From Thiomargarita sp. (GTDB lineage: Bacteria > Pseudomonadota > Gammaproteobacteria > Beggiatoales > Beggiatoaceae), in contig DYSU01000023.1 of NCBI GenBank assembly GCA_020726335.1, positions 1-35,901 on the forward strand: a DNA stretch of 35,901 bases. Direction: 5' to 3'. Below, one piece after another: positions 1-9,421 of the stretch (position 1 is the first letter of the stretch; every line of letters starts with the position of its first letter). The notes under the pieces are model-generated. The model worked only from the letters and a program-made list of their open reading frames with translations, did not search any database and was not told the origin of the DNA. The position numbers and the translations under genes are program-made.

Positions 1-183
1 GTGTACTGTTTGATTCATTGTTTTGCTCTAAAAAATTTTTGTGAATGGTGTTTATTTTGCATTTATTCTATTTAATTATACACCTTTACTAAAAAGGTTG
101 ATGTCAAATCCCACTATGTTATACCGTTTCTTTTAATGATTGGAAACTATATGTTGTGAAATTAGACAACTATAAAACAACTT
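1..183. other. AT-rich intergenic stretch, no gene seen
   Basis: AT-rich sequence at the window edge with no credible ORF on either strand. A short inverted repeat, GTTGT with ACAAC separated by 8 nt near 154-171, lies just past the stop of the minus-strand SPOR gene. It has no convincing T tract, so I do not call it a terminator. Confidence 0.5.
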
Positions 184-900
184 TTAATAGCGGCGAATAA
201 TGACTTCAAAGCGTTGTTGTTCCAGTTGCTGGCTGGCTTGGGTAATTTGGTTGGCAGTTTGATAAGGGCCAACCAACACCCGATACCAATCGCGTCCTGC
301 GATGTTGGTTGATTCGATTTGGGTATTAAAACCATTGTCCAGCAATTGCTGTTTGAGTTCATTGGCTTTTTGCAGTTCACGAAACGAGGACACTTGCAAC
401 ATGACAGAGCCTTGAGGCGGCGTGATGTGTTGCAACATTTCCAATGGCGTTGGCTGGGGTTCGGTTGGCTCTATCGCAGGGGTGTGCTGTCCCCTGTCGA
501 GTTCATCGGGGTTGTCCAACGTGGCATTGGCAACGGGTTCATCAACCACAGGTGGCGGTTCAACAGGCGGTGGAACAATTTCCGCTGGGGTTTGGGGTGG
601 CTTGTCGTTTTTATTCATGCCAATGGCATGGGTAAACTCATCATAAAAAGTGAAAATGGATTTATTGTCCTCTTTTTTAGCGGGGGCATCGTTTTGGGCA
701 ACTTCAGGTTGATTCACTTGCGCGGCGGTCAGTTGGTCGATTTGCCGTTGCAATTTGTTCAATGAAGGCAGTTCACGCAAATAAACCAGAAAAGACAGAA
801 CCATACCGATTAAAACCCCCACCACCAGCCAAGGCCAAACCGAAGGACAAGGCGGTAATAAGGCGGGTTTTTGTGGCGGTACACGCACTTTAATGCTCAT
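184..900 (-). CDS. SPOR-domain membrane protein (FtsN-like)
   Basis: 238 aa. A short cytoplasmic N-terminus is followed by one membrane segment (about residues 22-40), a long low-complexity Pro/Glu/Gln linker (about 60-160) and a C-terminal SPOR domain (about 164-237, including DWYRVLVGPY). This bitopic layout is that of FtsN-like proteins. SPOR domains bind denuded septal peptidoglycan, so a role in cell division or envelope maintenance is likely. The gene starts 31 bp after argS on the same strand, and an argS-SPOR pair is common in gammaproteobacteria, so co-transcription is likely. The sequence upstream of the ATG reads GGGTGAAGTT, an acceptable ribosome site. Whether it is the true FtsN or a paralogue cannot be decided here. 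Confidence 0.85.
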   Translation of the reverse strand: MSIKVRVPPQKPALLPPCPSVWPWLVVGVLIGMVLSFLVYLRELPSLNKLQRQIDQLTAAQVNQPEVAQNDAPAKKEDNKSIFTFYDEFTHAIGMNKNDKPPQTPAEIVPPPVEPPPVVDEPVANATLDNPDELDRGQHTPAIEPTEPQPTPLEMLQHITPPQGSVMLQVSSFRELQKANELKQQLLDNGFNTQIESTNIAGRDWYRVLVGPYQTANQITQASQQLEQQRFEVIIRRY

Positions 901-931
901 AACTTCACCCGTTCATCAGGCCGTTTTTTGG

Positions 932-2683
932 CTACATTTTTTCAGGTGCAGACACGCCTAAAATCGCCAGCCCATTTTTTAAAGCGTGTTGTACCGCAAA
1001 AATCAGATTTAACCGTGCATTGCGCAAAGCCGCATCGGCAACGATAAAAGTGTGTGCGTTGTAATAGGCATGAAATGCTTGGCTGAGTTCACGCAGATAA
1101 TACGCCAATTGATGCGGTTCATAGGCTTTGGCCGCCGTTTCAATCACTTCGGGATAACGCGACACACACCCCAGCAAAAGTTGTTCGTGTTCGTTGCCCA
1201 ACCGTTGCATATCGGCTTCTGCCCGTTGCCATGAATAACCTTTTTCCGTCAATTGGCGTGCCACGCTACAAATGCGCGCATGGGCATATTGAATATAATA
1301 CACAGGATTATCATTGGATTGCGATTTGGCCAGCTCTAAATCAAAATCCAAATGTTGCTCTGATTTACGCAACACATAAAAAAAGCGCGCCGCATCTTTG
1401 CCCACTTCTTTGCGTAATTCGCGCAAAGTGACGAATTGACCACTGCGGGTGGACATGGGCAATTTTTCTTTACCACGGTACAAGTGGGCAAATTGCACCA
1501 ACAGCACGGTTAATTTTTGTTTATCACCGCCCAAGACTCGCATCGCCGCTTTAACCCGTGGAACATAACCGTGATGGTCTGCGCCCCAAATGTTGATCAA
1601 ATGGTCGTATTGCTGTTCCAATTTATACCAATGATAGGCAATGTCGGCGGCAAAATAAGTCATCGCGCCATTTTCACGAACCATTACACGGTCTTTTTCA
1701 TCGCCAAAATCGCTGGAACGAAACCACAACGCGCCGTCTTTTTGATAGACATGCTGGCTTTGTTGCAAGCGCGCCAATGCGTCGGAAATCAAATTTTGAT
1801 CGTGCAATTGACGTTCAAAAAACCAGTTTTGATAAACCACGCCAAATTCAGTCAAATCGGCTTTGATGTTGGCTAAAATGCGATTAAGTGCTGAATCAAA
1901 TACTTGGCGATAAGCGGTTGTTCCCAACAAGGTTTGGCAACGGGCAATCAGCGCGTCAATGTGGGCTTCTTTGTCGCCGCCTTGCGGTTCATCTGCGGGG
2001 ATGCCAGTCAACACCTTGGCGATAGGCTGGTGAAAACATTCACCTTTTTCGCGGTGCAAATCAGCCGCAATGTCCCAGACATAATCACCTTGATAGCCAT
2101 TGCTGGGGAAAATGAACTTTTCATCACACAATTCTAAATAACGCAACCACACGCTGGTGGCTAAAATGTCCATTTGCCGCCCTGCGTCGTTGACATAATA
2201 TTCACGGCTGACTTTAAAACCTGCCGCTTGCAGTAAATCAGCCAACGCTGCGCCATAAGCCGCGCCACGGCCATGACCTACATGCAACGGCCCTGTGGGA
2301 TTGGCAGAAACAAATTCCAATAAAACCGATTGGCCTTGACCCATTGGGCTTTGGCCAAAGCGTTCGCCTTGGTCTAAAGCACGGTCAACCACGGTGTGAT
2401 AAGCCGCAGGATGCAGAAAAATGTTGATAAAGCCTGCGCCTGCGATTTCATAACGGGCAACCCAATCAGTTGCAGGCAATTGGGCGATGATGGCTTGTGC
2501 CAATTGACGTGGATTTTGACGGACAACTTTGGCCAATACCAATGCGATATTGCATGTGAAATCGCCAAATTGTCGTTCTTTGCTCCGCTCTATTTGCAAA
2601 ACAGGATGAATATCGGCAGGCAATGCCTGTTGTTGTAACGCAGTGATTGCCTGAGAAAATAAATAGATTAAATGTTGTTTCAA
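932..2683 (-). CDS. argS: Arginine--tRNA ligase
   Basis: 583 aa, normal for bacterial class I ArgRS. It charges tRNA-Arg with arginine using ATP in the cytosol. The N-terminal Add1 domain (about 1-100) is followed by the signature SANPTGPLHVGHGRG, with HVGH at residues 134-137. A KMSK-like loop appears in the KLPMSTRSGQF segment, and a helical DALR anticodon-binding domain forms the C-terminus. The start codon is TTG at 2683, preceded on the minus strand by AGAGGA at 5-nt spacing. No ATG gives a full-length N-terminus, so the TTG start is well supported. It lies upstream of the SPOR gene in a probable two-gene unit and is divergent from the histidine kinase across 139 bp. Confidence 0.96.
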   Translation of the reverse strand: MKQHLIYLFSQAITALQQQALPADIHPVLQIERSKERQFGDFTCNIALVLAKVVRQNPRQLAQAIIAQLPATDWVARYEIAGAGFINIFLHPAAYHTVVDRALDQGERFGQSPMGQGQSVLLEFVSANPTGPLHVGHGRGAAYGAALADLLQAAGFKVSREYYVNDAGRQMDILATSVWLRYLELCDEKFIFPSNGYQGDYVWDIAADLHREKGECFHQPIAKVLTGIPADEPQGGDKEAHIDALIARCQTLLGTTAYRQVFDSALNRILANIKADLTEFGVVYQNWFFERQLHDQNLISDALARLQQSQHVYQKDGALWFRSSDFGDEKDRVMVRENGAMTYFAADIAYHWYKLEQQYDHLINIWGADHHGYVPRVKAAMRVLGGDKQKLTVLLVQFAHLYRGKEKLPMSTRSGQFVTLRELRKEVGKDAARFFYVLRKSEQHLDFDLELAKSQSNDNPVYYIQYAHARICSVARQLTEKGYSWQRAEADMQRLGNEHEQLLLGCVSRYPEVIETAAKAYEPHQLAYYLRELSQAFHAYYNAHTFIVADAALRNARLNLIFAVQHALKNGLAILGVSAPEKM

Positions 2684-2822
2684 ACCGTTCCTCTTTGTGC
2701 CAAAATGTGTTTATCCTTAAATCGTTGTGAGCTTGGTTGCAGCGCAGTTATCGTCTGCAACCTGCATTTATTCCGTGGTCATTCTAACAGAAAAAAGAAA
2801 AATCGTGCATAAGGCAAGCGTA

Positions 2823-4487
2823 ATGGATTCAAAATTGAGTCAACAATTGCAGAACCTCAACTTAACCGCAAACGAATGCCCACACGACAACGACACTTGG
2901 CAAGCTTTTCTACAGGCCATCGACAATAATTTCCAAGAAAACAATAAAGAAGTCAATCAATTAAAAAAGATTTTAATGGATTTGCCTCAAGCTTTGTGCA
3001 TTTTTAATCCACAAGGCCAATTATTATTTTTCAATACCTTGGCCAAAAAATCAGTCCCCCAACTGCGCACCAATGCCCGCTGTGATTTGGATTTTTTTCA
3101 ATTGCGCCACCCACAATCTAAACAAATTCTCAATAAAAACAATATTTTAGCTTATATGCAACAAGGTGAAACTTTGCACGACAATGCGGCGTTTATCAAA
3201 AACAGCGCGCAGGTTTTACCCATCGCTTGCACCATCAGCCCCATTCAAGTCCAGAAAAAACCGAGTGCTTTTATGATTCTATTTTCCGATGCCAGCGAAC
3301 GCCAACAAGAGAAAAAAGATTTAATCGCGGCCAAAGAAGCCGCAGAAAAAGCCAGTTTGGCCAAATCCAGTTTTTTATCCAGCATGAGCCATGAATTGCG
3401 CACCCCCATGAATGCGATTTTAGGCTATTGTGAATTATTGCAAGAAGATTTAACCGACTTTGGCACAGACTGTGATGACGATGCGCGCAAAGTGGTCAAT
3501 GAATTGCAAAATTATGCCCGCTATATCAATCAAGCAGGTACGCATTTAATGGAGTTGATTAATGAAGTGTTGGATTTGACCCGTATCGAAGCGGGTAAAA
3601 TCAATATTAATATAGATAACATTGATTTAAATACGGTTTTGCGTGAAGTGTTGATTGAAATTCATCCCCAATTGGAACCGTTGTCCTTGATTTTGGACAA
3701 TCAAATCGCGGCCAAACAACGCTTGAGCGTATTGGCTGACCGCGTTTGTTTAAAAAAAATTCTCAGTAATTTGCTGTCTAATGCCGCTAAATATAACCGT
3801 GAACACGGCAACATCACGTTGACCGCCCGTTATGTTTCCAAACAACGCTTGCGTTTGACCGTCAGTGACACAGGCATCGGCATGGAACCTCTGCTGGTTG
3901 ACAGCATTTTTAAACCGTTCACCCGATTGAGCGGCTTGAATTTAATCGAAGGCACGGGCATTGGTTTGACTTTGACCAAGCAATTGGTTGAGCTGATGGA
4001 CGGCGATATGGGCGTGGAGACTGTGTTGAGCCAAGGCAGTGAATTCTGGGTTGATTTGCCCACAGGCGAAGTATTAAATGACCCGCGCAATGTGTTCAGC
4101 AATCCGCGCCGTCACTTGTTGCTGTATATCGAAGACAGCCGCACCAATGTCAGTTTGGTCAGCAAAATTTTGCGCGCACGCCCTGACATGGCTTTGATTT
4201 CTGCCCCCACGGGCGAAATGGGGTTTGAGTTGGCGCAAAAACACAGGCCTGATGTGATTTTATTGGACATCAATTTGCCGGGGATTGATGGTTTTGAAGT
4301 GCTGAATCGCCTGCGTTCACAGGATAAAACGGCGCATATCCCTGTATTGGGTTTGAGTGCAGACGACACGCAAGAAGCCTTAAGCCAAGCCAGACAAGCG
4401 GGCTTTGTGCAATACATGATTAAACCCTTGCAAAAAAAGACTTTTTTACAACATATCAACCAATTGCTACCCTTGCACCCCTTATGA
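2823..4487 (+). CDS. Soluble hybrid histidine kinase (PAS-HisKA-HATPase-REC)
   Basis: 554 aa from the ATG at 2823. The frame is open back to a GTG at 2727, but the ATG has AAGG upstream and gives the simpler N-terminus. Order: helical start, PAS-like domain (about 45-160), coiled linker, HisKA with SHELRTPMN (phospho-acceptor His190), HATPase with N box LLSNAAKYN, G1 DTGIGM and G2 GTGIGL (about 310-412), then a receiver domain (about 431-550) with probable phospho-Asp482 in LLDINLPG. No membrane segment is evident, so it should sense a cytoplasmic signal. The kinase stop overlaps the rapZ start (ATGA), which implies translational coupling. The signal and the downstream partner are unknown. 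Confidence 0.9.
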   Translation: MDSKLSQQLQNLNLTANECPHDNDTWQAFLQAIDNNFQENNKEVNQLKKILMDLPQALCIFNPQGQLLFFNTLAKKSVPQLRTNARCDLDFFQLRHPQSKQILNKNNILAYMQQGETLHDNAAFIKNSAQVLPIACTISPIQVQKKPSAFMILFSDASERQQEKKDLIAAKEAAEKASLAKSSFLSSMSHELRTPMNAILGYCELLQEDLTDFGTDCDDDARKVVNELQNYARYINQAGTHLMELINEVLDLTRIEAGKININIDNIDLNTVLREVLIEIHPQLEPLSLILDNQIAAKQRLSVLADRVCLKKILSNLLSNAAKYNREHGNITLTARYVSKQRLRLTVSDTGIGMEPLLVDSIFKPFTRLSGLNLIEGTGIGLTLTKQLVELMDGDMGVETVLSQGSEFWVDLPTGEVLNDPRNVFSNPRRHLLLYIEDSRTNVSLVSKILRARPDMALISAPTGEMGFELAQKHRPDVILLDINLPGIDGFEVLNRLRSQDKTAHIPVLGLSADDTQEALSQARQAGFVQYMIKPLQKKTFLQHINQLLPLHPL

Positions 4488-5335
4488 AATGGATCATCAT
4501 CACAGGTCTTTCGGGCGCAGGCAAAACCGTGGCTTTACGCGCTTTAGAAGACATGGGTGCGTATTGCATTGATAACCTGCCTGTGGGCTTATTGCCCGAC
4601 ATGGTGCAACAAATACAACCTGTGATTAATCTTTATTGCGCCATCGGCGTGGGCATTGATGCGCGCAACATCGGTTTGCAAAATATTTCACACTTGTTGG
4701 CACAATTAAAAAAACAAGCCATTTGCTATAAAATCATTTACTTAACCGCAGATGACACCACGCTGACTCAGCGTTTTAGCGAAACACGGCGCAAACACCC
4801 GCTGAGCAACCAACAACGCGCTTTAAGCGAAGCCATTCAACAAGAAAAACACTTGTTGCAACCGTTGGCCACGCAAGCCGATTTACACATCGACACGTCC
4901 AAGCTTAATTTATATGATTTGCGGCAACTGATTCACGCCCGTGTTTCCGTTTGTCAAGCCGATAACCGCACCTTGGTCATTCAATCGTTTGGCTTTAAAT
5001 ATGGCGTGCCGGCGGATGCCGATTTTGTGTTTGATGTCCGTTGCCTGCCCAACCCGCATTGGCAAGCGCAACTGCGGCCACTGACCGGCAAAGATTTGCC
5101 CGTGATTGCGTTTTTCCAACAACATGCGCAAGTGGCTGATATGTTACAGAGTTTAATCAATTTTTTACAGCAATGGTTGTTGCAATTTAAACACGACAAC
5201 CGCCATTATTTAACCGTGGCCGTGGGTTGCACAGGCGGCCATCACCGTTCTGTTTATTTTGCTGAACAGTTGTTTGCCCATTTTGAATATTTTTATCCGC
5301 AAGTGCTGTTGCGTCACCGTCAATTGCCGCATTAA
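4484..5335 (+). CDS. rapZ: RapZ nucleotide-binding RNase adapter protein
   Basis: 283 aa, the usual RapZ/YvcJ length. Walker A GLSGAGKT is at residues 8-15. The middle contains GVGIDARN, and the C-terminal domain carries the family block VGCTGGHHRSVYFAEQL. In Escherichia coli RapZ binds small RNAs, directs RNase E to GlmZ and so tunes glucosamine-6-phosphate synthase and envelope precursor supply. Outside enterobacteria the RNA partner is often unclear. Here the start overlaps the histidine kinase stop by 4 nt, and the usual ptsN/hpf/hprK neighbours are absent. The family call is firm; its regulatory target in this organism is inference. Confidence 0.94.
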   Translation: MKWIIITGLSGAGKTVALRALEDMGAYCIDNLPVGLLPDMVQQIQPVINLYCAIGVGIDARNIGLQNISHLLAQLKKQAICYKIIYLTADDTTLTQRFSETRRKHPLSNQQRALSEAIQQEKHLLQPLATQADLHIDTSKLNLYDLRQLIHARVSVCQADNRTLVIQSFGFKYGVPADADFVFDVRCLPNPHWQAQLRPLTGKDLPVIAFFQQHAQVADMLQSLINFLQQWLLQFKHDNRHYLTVAVGCTGGHHRSVYFAEQLFAHFEYFYPQVLLRHRQLPH

Positions 5336-5381
5336 TTTGTTTTTGCTGGGGGATGAAGTGGGCTGATGGCCTAAAAAAATT

Positions 5382-5409
5382 TTGACAAAAAGCCGCAACT
5401 GGGTTAAAT
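5382..5409 (+). promoter_or_regulatory. Candidate sigma70 promoter of gcvPB
   Basis: TTGACA at 5382-5387 and TTAAAT at 5404-5409 are separated by 16 nt. The -35 is a perfect consensus match and the -10 matches 4 of 6. Transcription would begin near 5416. That excludes the upstream in-frame ATG at 5408 and supports translation from 5441. Confidence 0.5.
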
Positions 5410-5440
5410 GCTGGTGTTTTTGTCTACGTTAGATTCATCC

Positions 5441-6892
5441 ATGCTGATATTTGAACAATCACAAACAGGGCGCACCGCCGCCGCTGTATTGCCTACAACA
5501 ACCCAAAGCCCCGTTTTTACTGATATTCCCGCTCATTTATTGCGCACCCAGCCTGCAAGCTTGCCAGAGGTGTCCGAAATGCAGGTGGTGCGCCATTACA
5601 CCCGATTATCGCAGAAAAATTTTTCCATCGACAGCCATTTTTACCCCTTGGGTTCATGCACCATGAAATACAATCCCAAGGTTTGTCATGATTTGGCTCT
5701 GTTGTCAGGTTTTGCCAACCGCCATCCCAGCACGCCCGATGAACACAGCCAAGGTTTTTTGGCCTGTTTGCATGAACTGCAACAGATTTTGGCCGAAGTC
5801 ACAGGGATGCACGCCGTCTCTTTGACCCCTGCGGCAGGCGCGCAAGGCGAATTTGCAGGCATTGCCATGATTCGCGCCTATCATCAAAGCCGCAACGACG
5901 GGGCGCGCACCGAAGTGTTGGTGCCTGATGCGGCGCACGGCACCAATCCCGCCACCGCCACCATGTGCGGCTATCAAACCCGAGAAATCCCCACCGATGC
6001 CCATGGCGATGTCGATTTGAGCGTGTTGCGGCAAAGGGTGGGTTCACACACTGCCGCCATCATGTTGACCAATCCATCAACCATCGGCGTGTTTGAACGC
6101 AATATTCAAGAAATTGCCGCCATTGTCCATCAAGCGGGCGGCTTGCTGTATTACGACGGCGCAAACCTCAACGCGATTTTAGGCAAAACCCGCCCCGCTG
6201 ACATGGGGTTTGATGTGATTCACATGAATTTGCACAAAACTTTTTCCACGCCCCACGGCGGCGGCGGGCCGGGCGCAGGGCCTGTCGGTGTCAGTCAACG
6301 GCTGACCCCGTTTTTACCTGTGCCAACCGTGACCTATGACGGTGAATTGTATCGGTTAAAAACCGATTTGCCCCACAGCATAGGCCCATTGAGCGCGTTT
6401 GCAGGCAACGCAGGCGTGTTGTTGCGCGCCTATGTTTATGCGCGGCTGTTGGGCAAAACAGGCATGGGTCGCGTGGCCGAATACGCCTGTTTGAACGCCA
6501 ATTATTTGCTCAAACGCTTGACTGACGCGGGTTTTCAAGCGGCTTATCCTGAACGACGCGCTTCACATGAGTTTATCATCACCTTGCGCCAGCAAAAGCA
6601 AATGTTCGGTGTCAATGCCATGGATTTTGCCAAACGGCTGTTAGACTATGGCTATCACGCGCCGACCACTTATTTTCCGCTGTTGGTGGCCGAATGTCTG
6701 TTGATTGAGCCGACCGAAACCGAAAGTTTGGACATGCTCGATGGTTTTGTCGATACCTTGATTAAAATCCAAAACGAGGCAAAAAACGAAGCACAAACCC
6801 TGAAAACCGCACCCCATCATTTGCCCGTTAAACGGCTGGATGATGTGCGTGCTGCGCGGCAATTGGACCTGCGTTGGCAACCGCAGACCTGA
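5441..6892 (+). CDS. gcvPB: Glycine dehydrogenase (decarboxylating) subunit 2
   Basis: 483 aa from the ATG at 5441, which gives the family-typical N-terminus MLIFEQS. An in-frame ATG at 5408 lies inside the promoter -10 and is rejected. This is the PLP-bearing half of the split glycine cleavage P protein, which decarboxylates glycine and passes the aminomethyl group to lipoyl GcvH. The PLP lysine is Lys266 in HMNLHKTFSTPHGGGGPG; SHFYPLGSCTMKYNPK near residue 65-80 is another family block. The partner gcvPA and the gcvT/gcvH genes are not adjacent and must be elsewhere. It is convergent with the P-type ATPase gene across 42 bp. Confidence 0.94.
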   Translation: MLIFEQSQTGRTAAAVLPTTTQSPVFTDIPAHLLRTQPASLPEVSEMQVVRHYTRLSQKNFSIDSHFYPLGSCTMKYNPKVCHDLALLSGFANRHPSTPDEHSQGFLACLHELQQILAEVTGMHAVSLTPAAGAQGEFAGIAMIRAYHQSRNDGARTEVLVPDAAHGTNPATATMCGYQTREIPTDAHGDVDLSVLRQRVGSHTAAIMLTNPSTIGVFERNIQEIAAIVHQAGGLLYYDGANLNAILGKTRPADMGFDVIHMNLHKTFSTPHGGGGPGAGPVGVSQRLTPFLPVPTVTYDGELYRLKTDLPHSIGPLSAFAGNAGVLLRAYVYARLLGKTGMGRVAEYACLNANYLLKRLTDAGFQAAYPERRASHEFIITLRQQKQMFGVNAMDFAKRLLDYGYHAPTTYFPLLVAECLLIEPTETESLDMLDGFVDTLIKIQNEAKNEAQTLKTAPHHLPVKRLDDVRAARQLDLRWQPQT

Positions 6893-6908
6893 AGCATGGC
6901 AGATGCTT
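6892..6908. terminator. Small hairpin between convergent genes
   Basis: Perfect 6-bp inverted repeat AAGCAT / ATGCTT with a 5-nt loop, starting on the last base of the gcvPB stop codon. No T tract follows on either strand, so terminator activity is doubtful. Confidence 0.25.
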
Positions 6909-6934
6909 GAAGCGGCGATACAAACTTTGTTGCC

Positions 6935-9421
6935 TCAAATTGTGGGGCTGTTTTCATGTGACGACGGCCCTTGGCGAAACACGGTTTTAATCCGTGCCGC
7001 GTTGCCGATGACCAACAGCGAACTGATGGGCATGGCAATCGCCGCAACCAAGGGCGTGATAAAACCCGCCATGGCCAGAGGCACCATAACCATGTTATAA
7101 ATAATTGAAATGCCAATGTTTTGTTTAATGGTTTGTAAAGTGCGTTGTGACAACTGGCTGGCCAGCAAAATATTGTGCAGTTCATCGTGCATCAGCACGA
7201 TGTCTGCGCTTTCCACCGAAACATCCGTGCCTGAACCGACCGCAATGCCGACATCGGCGCGAACCAACGCAGGCGCGTCATTGACCCCATCGCCAATCAT
7301 GGCCACTTGTTGCCCCTGTTTTTGCAATTGGGCGATGACTTTGTTTTTGTCTTCGGGCAACACGTCGGCAATCACCGCCATGTGGTCGCTCAGTTGGCGG
7401 GCAATCGCTTCGGCCACAGGTTTTTGGTCACCTGACAGCAAGGTCAATTGAATGCCGTTGTGTTCCAGTTGTTGAATCAACGCTTTGGCTTGCGGACGCA
7501 ATTGGTCGGCGATGCTGAACACCCCGATGTGTTGGCCGTTTTTGGCGCAATGGACACAGGTTTGCGCTTGGTTTTGCCAGTTTTCAGCCTGTTGTTGCAA
7601 GCTGGGGTCTATGGCGATGTCATGCTGTTGCAACCACGCCAACGTGCCTGCCCAATAGGTTTCACCCGCGACTTTGCCGATAATGCCTTTGCCCGTCTGG
7701 CTTTGTACGCTGTCAACCGTCAATTGCGCCATCAGCCCTTGTTGTTTGGCATAGTGGACAATCGCTTGTCCCACGTTGTGTTCTGAATATTGCTCCAACG
7801 CCGCGATGGCTTGGATAAAATACTCTCGATTTTCAAGAACTTGTATGTGTTGCACTTGGCGTTTGCCTTGGGTCAAGGTGCCTGTTTTGTCAAACACGAA
7901 GTGTTTGATTTTAGACAAGTTTTCCAATACTGCGCCGTTTTTGACTAAAATGCCGTGTTTCGCCCCTTGTCCAGAAGCCACTGCAATCGCCATCGGTGTG
8001 CCCAAACCAAAAGCGCATGGGCAAGTGATGATGAGTACCGCCGTGGCATTCATCAACGCCGTTTCAAAACCCGCGCTGAACCAAAACAGCAAAGTGAGCG
8101 CGGCCAAACCCAAGGTGAAGGCGACAAACCACGGCACGATTTTGTCGGCGGTGCATTGAATCGGGGCTTTGGAGGCTTGTGCTTCTTCCACCAAGCGAAT
8201 GATGCGCCCCAGCGCGGTTTGCTTCAAGATGCCTGTGACTTTAACCTCTAAACTGCTGTGGGTATTGTAGGTGCCAGCCGACACTTTATCACCGCTGGTT
8301 TTTTCCACGGGTACCGATTCGCCGCTGAGCATGGCTTCATCCACTGCGCTACACCCCGCCAACACCACGCCATCGACAGGCACTTGACTGCCTGCTTTAA
8401 TCAAGACCACATCACCCACTTTTAAGCTGCGTACAGGTACAATATCTTCTTGATTATTCTTCCATTTTATAGCGACTTTGGGTTGCAATTCCATCAAGCG
8501 TTGGGTGGCCATCACCGCATGGCGTTTGGACATCCCTTCCAAATAGCGACCGATGAGAATCACAAAAATGAAATTGACCACGGTATCAAAATACACCGCC
8601 CCACCACTGCCACCCAAAAAAGTATCGACATAAGTGACATAAGCGGAATAGAGATAACTGGTGGTTGCGCCGAGGGCAATGGGCAAATCCATGCCCAAAT
8701 GACGCGCTTTCAAACCTGTCCACGCACCTTTGAGAAACGGCCAGCCTGAATAAAACAAAGTGGGCGTGGCCAGCACAAAACCGACCCAATAAAACAAGGT
8801 TTTGTATTCGCCTTGGTCTGCGCCTGCATACAAGGCGATGGAAATCCACAATAAATTCATCATGGTAAACCCGGCGAACGCCATGCGAAACAAAAATGCG
8901 CGGTTTTGCCGTTTTAATTGACCCTCAGCGGCTTCAGGGTCAAACGGCGCGGCGGCATAGCCAATTTTAGCTAACTGATTGAGAATATTGGATAATTTGA
9001 TTGAGTTGTTGTTCCATCGCAACAACAGCTGTTTGGCGGTTAAATTGACTTTGGCCGACACCACGCCCGTCATTGGGCGCAGACGGTGTTCGATCAACCA
9101 GACACAGGCGGCGCAATGGATGCCTTCCACCAGCAGATGAATTTCGCGCACCGCACCCATGTCGGTGACGAATTCTTGTTGCACTTCATCCAAATCGTAC
9201 AGCGCGCTGTCTTGCGGCAATTGTGCAGGTGGCGCAAGCACTTGGCCTTCGGGTGTGCGTTGATAAAAACCTTCCATGCCCGCTTCGTAAATCGCAGCAC
9301 AAACCGATTGGCAGCCCAAACAACAAAATTGTCGGGTTTGGCTTTGAATTTCGGCTGTAAACCGTTGATTTTTAGGTAAAGGCAAGCCACAGTGAAAGCA
9401 AGTTGAGGAATCAGTTATCAT
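6935..9421 (-). CDS. ccoI: Heavy-metal P1B-type ATPase, CcoI/FixI-like copper exporter
   Basis: 828 aa from the ATG at 9421, preceded by ACGGA. The frame is open to 9550, but the extra 43 residues resemble no family N-terminus. A Cys-rich N-terminal metal-binding segment (CFHCGLPLP, then CCLGC near 33-37) is followed by an HMA domain with GIHCAACVWLIE (Cys103, Cys106). Then come membrane helices, the CPC ion motif (467-469), phosphorylation motif DKTGTLT (Asp511) and hinge GDGVND. The N-terminal arrangement is typical of CcoI/FixI, which export copper to the periplasm for cbb3 oxidase assembly. No ccoS or ccoNOQP gene is adjacent, so the specific cbb3 role is inferred from the protein alone. 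It is divergent from dsrA. Confidence 0.88.
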   Translation of the reverse strand: MITDSSTCFHCGLPLPKNQRFTAEIQSQTRQFCCLGCQSVCAAIYEAGMEGFYQRTPEGQVLAPPAQLPQDSALYDLDEVQQEFVTDMGAVREIHLLVEGIHCAACVWLIEHRLRPMTGVVSAKVNLTAKQLLLRWNNNSIKLSNILNQLAKIGYAAAPFDPEAAEGQLKRQNRAFLFRMAFAGFTMMNLLWISIALYAGADQGEYKTLFYWVGFVLATPTLFYSGWPFLKGAWTGLKARHLGMDLPIALGATTSYLYSAYVTYVDTFLGGSGGAVYFDTVVNFIFVILIGRYLEGMSKRHAVMATQRLMELQPKVAIKWKNNQEDIVPVRSLKVGDVVLIKAGSQVPVDGVVLAGCSAVDEAMLSGESVPVEKTSGDKVSAGTYNTHSSLEVKVTGILKQTALGRIIRLVEEAQASKAPIQCTADKIVPWFVAFTLGLAALTLLFWFSAGFETALMNATAVLIITCPCAFGLGTPMAIAVASGQGAKHGILVKNGAVLENLSKIKHFVFDKTGTLTQGKRQVQHIQVLENREYFIQAIAALEQYSEHNVGQAIVHYAKQQGLMAQLTVDSVQSQTGKGIIGKVAGETYWAGTLAWLQQHDIAIDPSLQQQAENWQNQAQTCVHCAKNGQHIGVFSIADQLRPQAKALIQQLEHNGIQLTLLSGDQKPVAEAIARQLSDHMAVIADVLPEDKNKVIAQLQKQGQQVAMIGDGVNDAPALVRADVGIAVGSGTDVSVESADIVLMHDELHNILLASQLSQRTLQTIKQNIGISIIYNMVMVPLAMAGFITPLVAAIAMPISSLLVIGNAARIKTVFRQGPSSHENSPTI

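Noticed and set aside
2727-2822. 32-residue N-terminal extension of the histidine kinase from a GTG
   Set aside because: The ATG at 2823 has AAGG upstream. The extension is not a clear membrane helix or domain, though it cannot be fully excluded.
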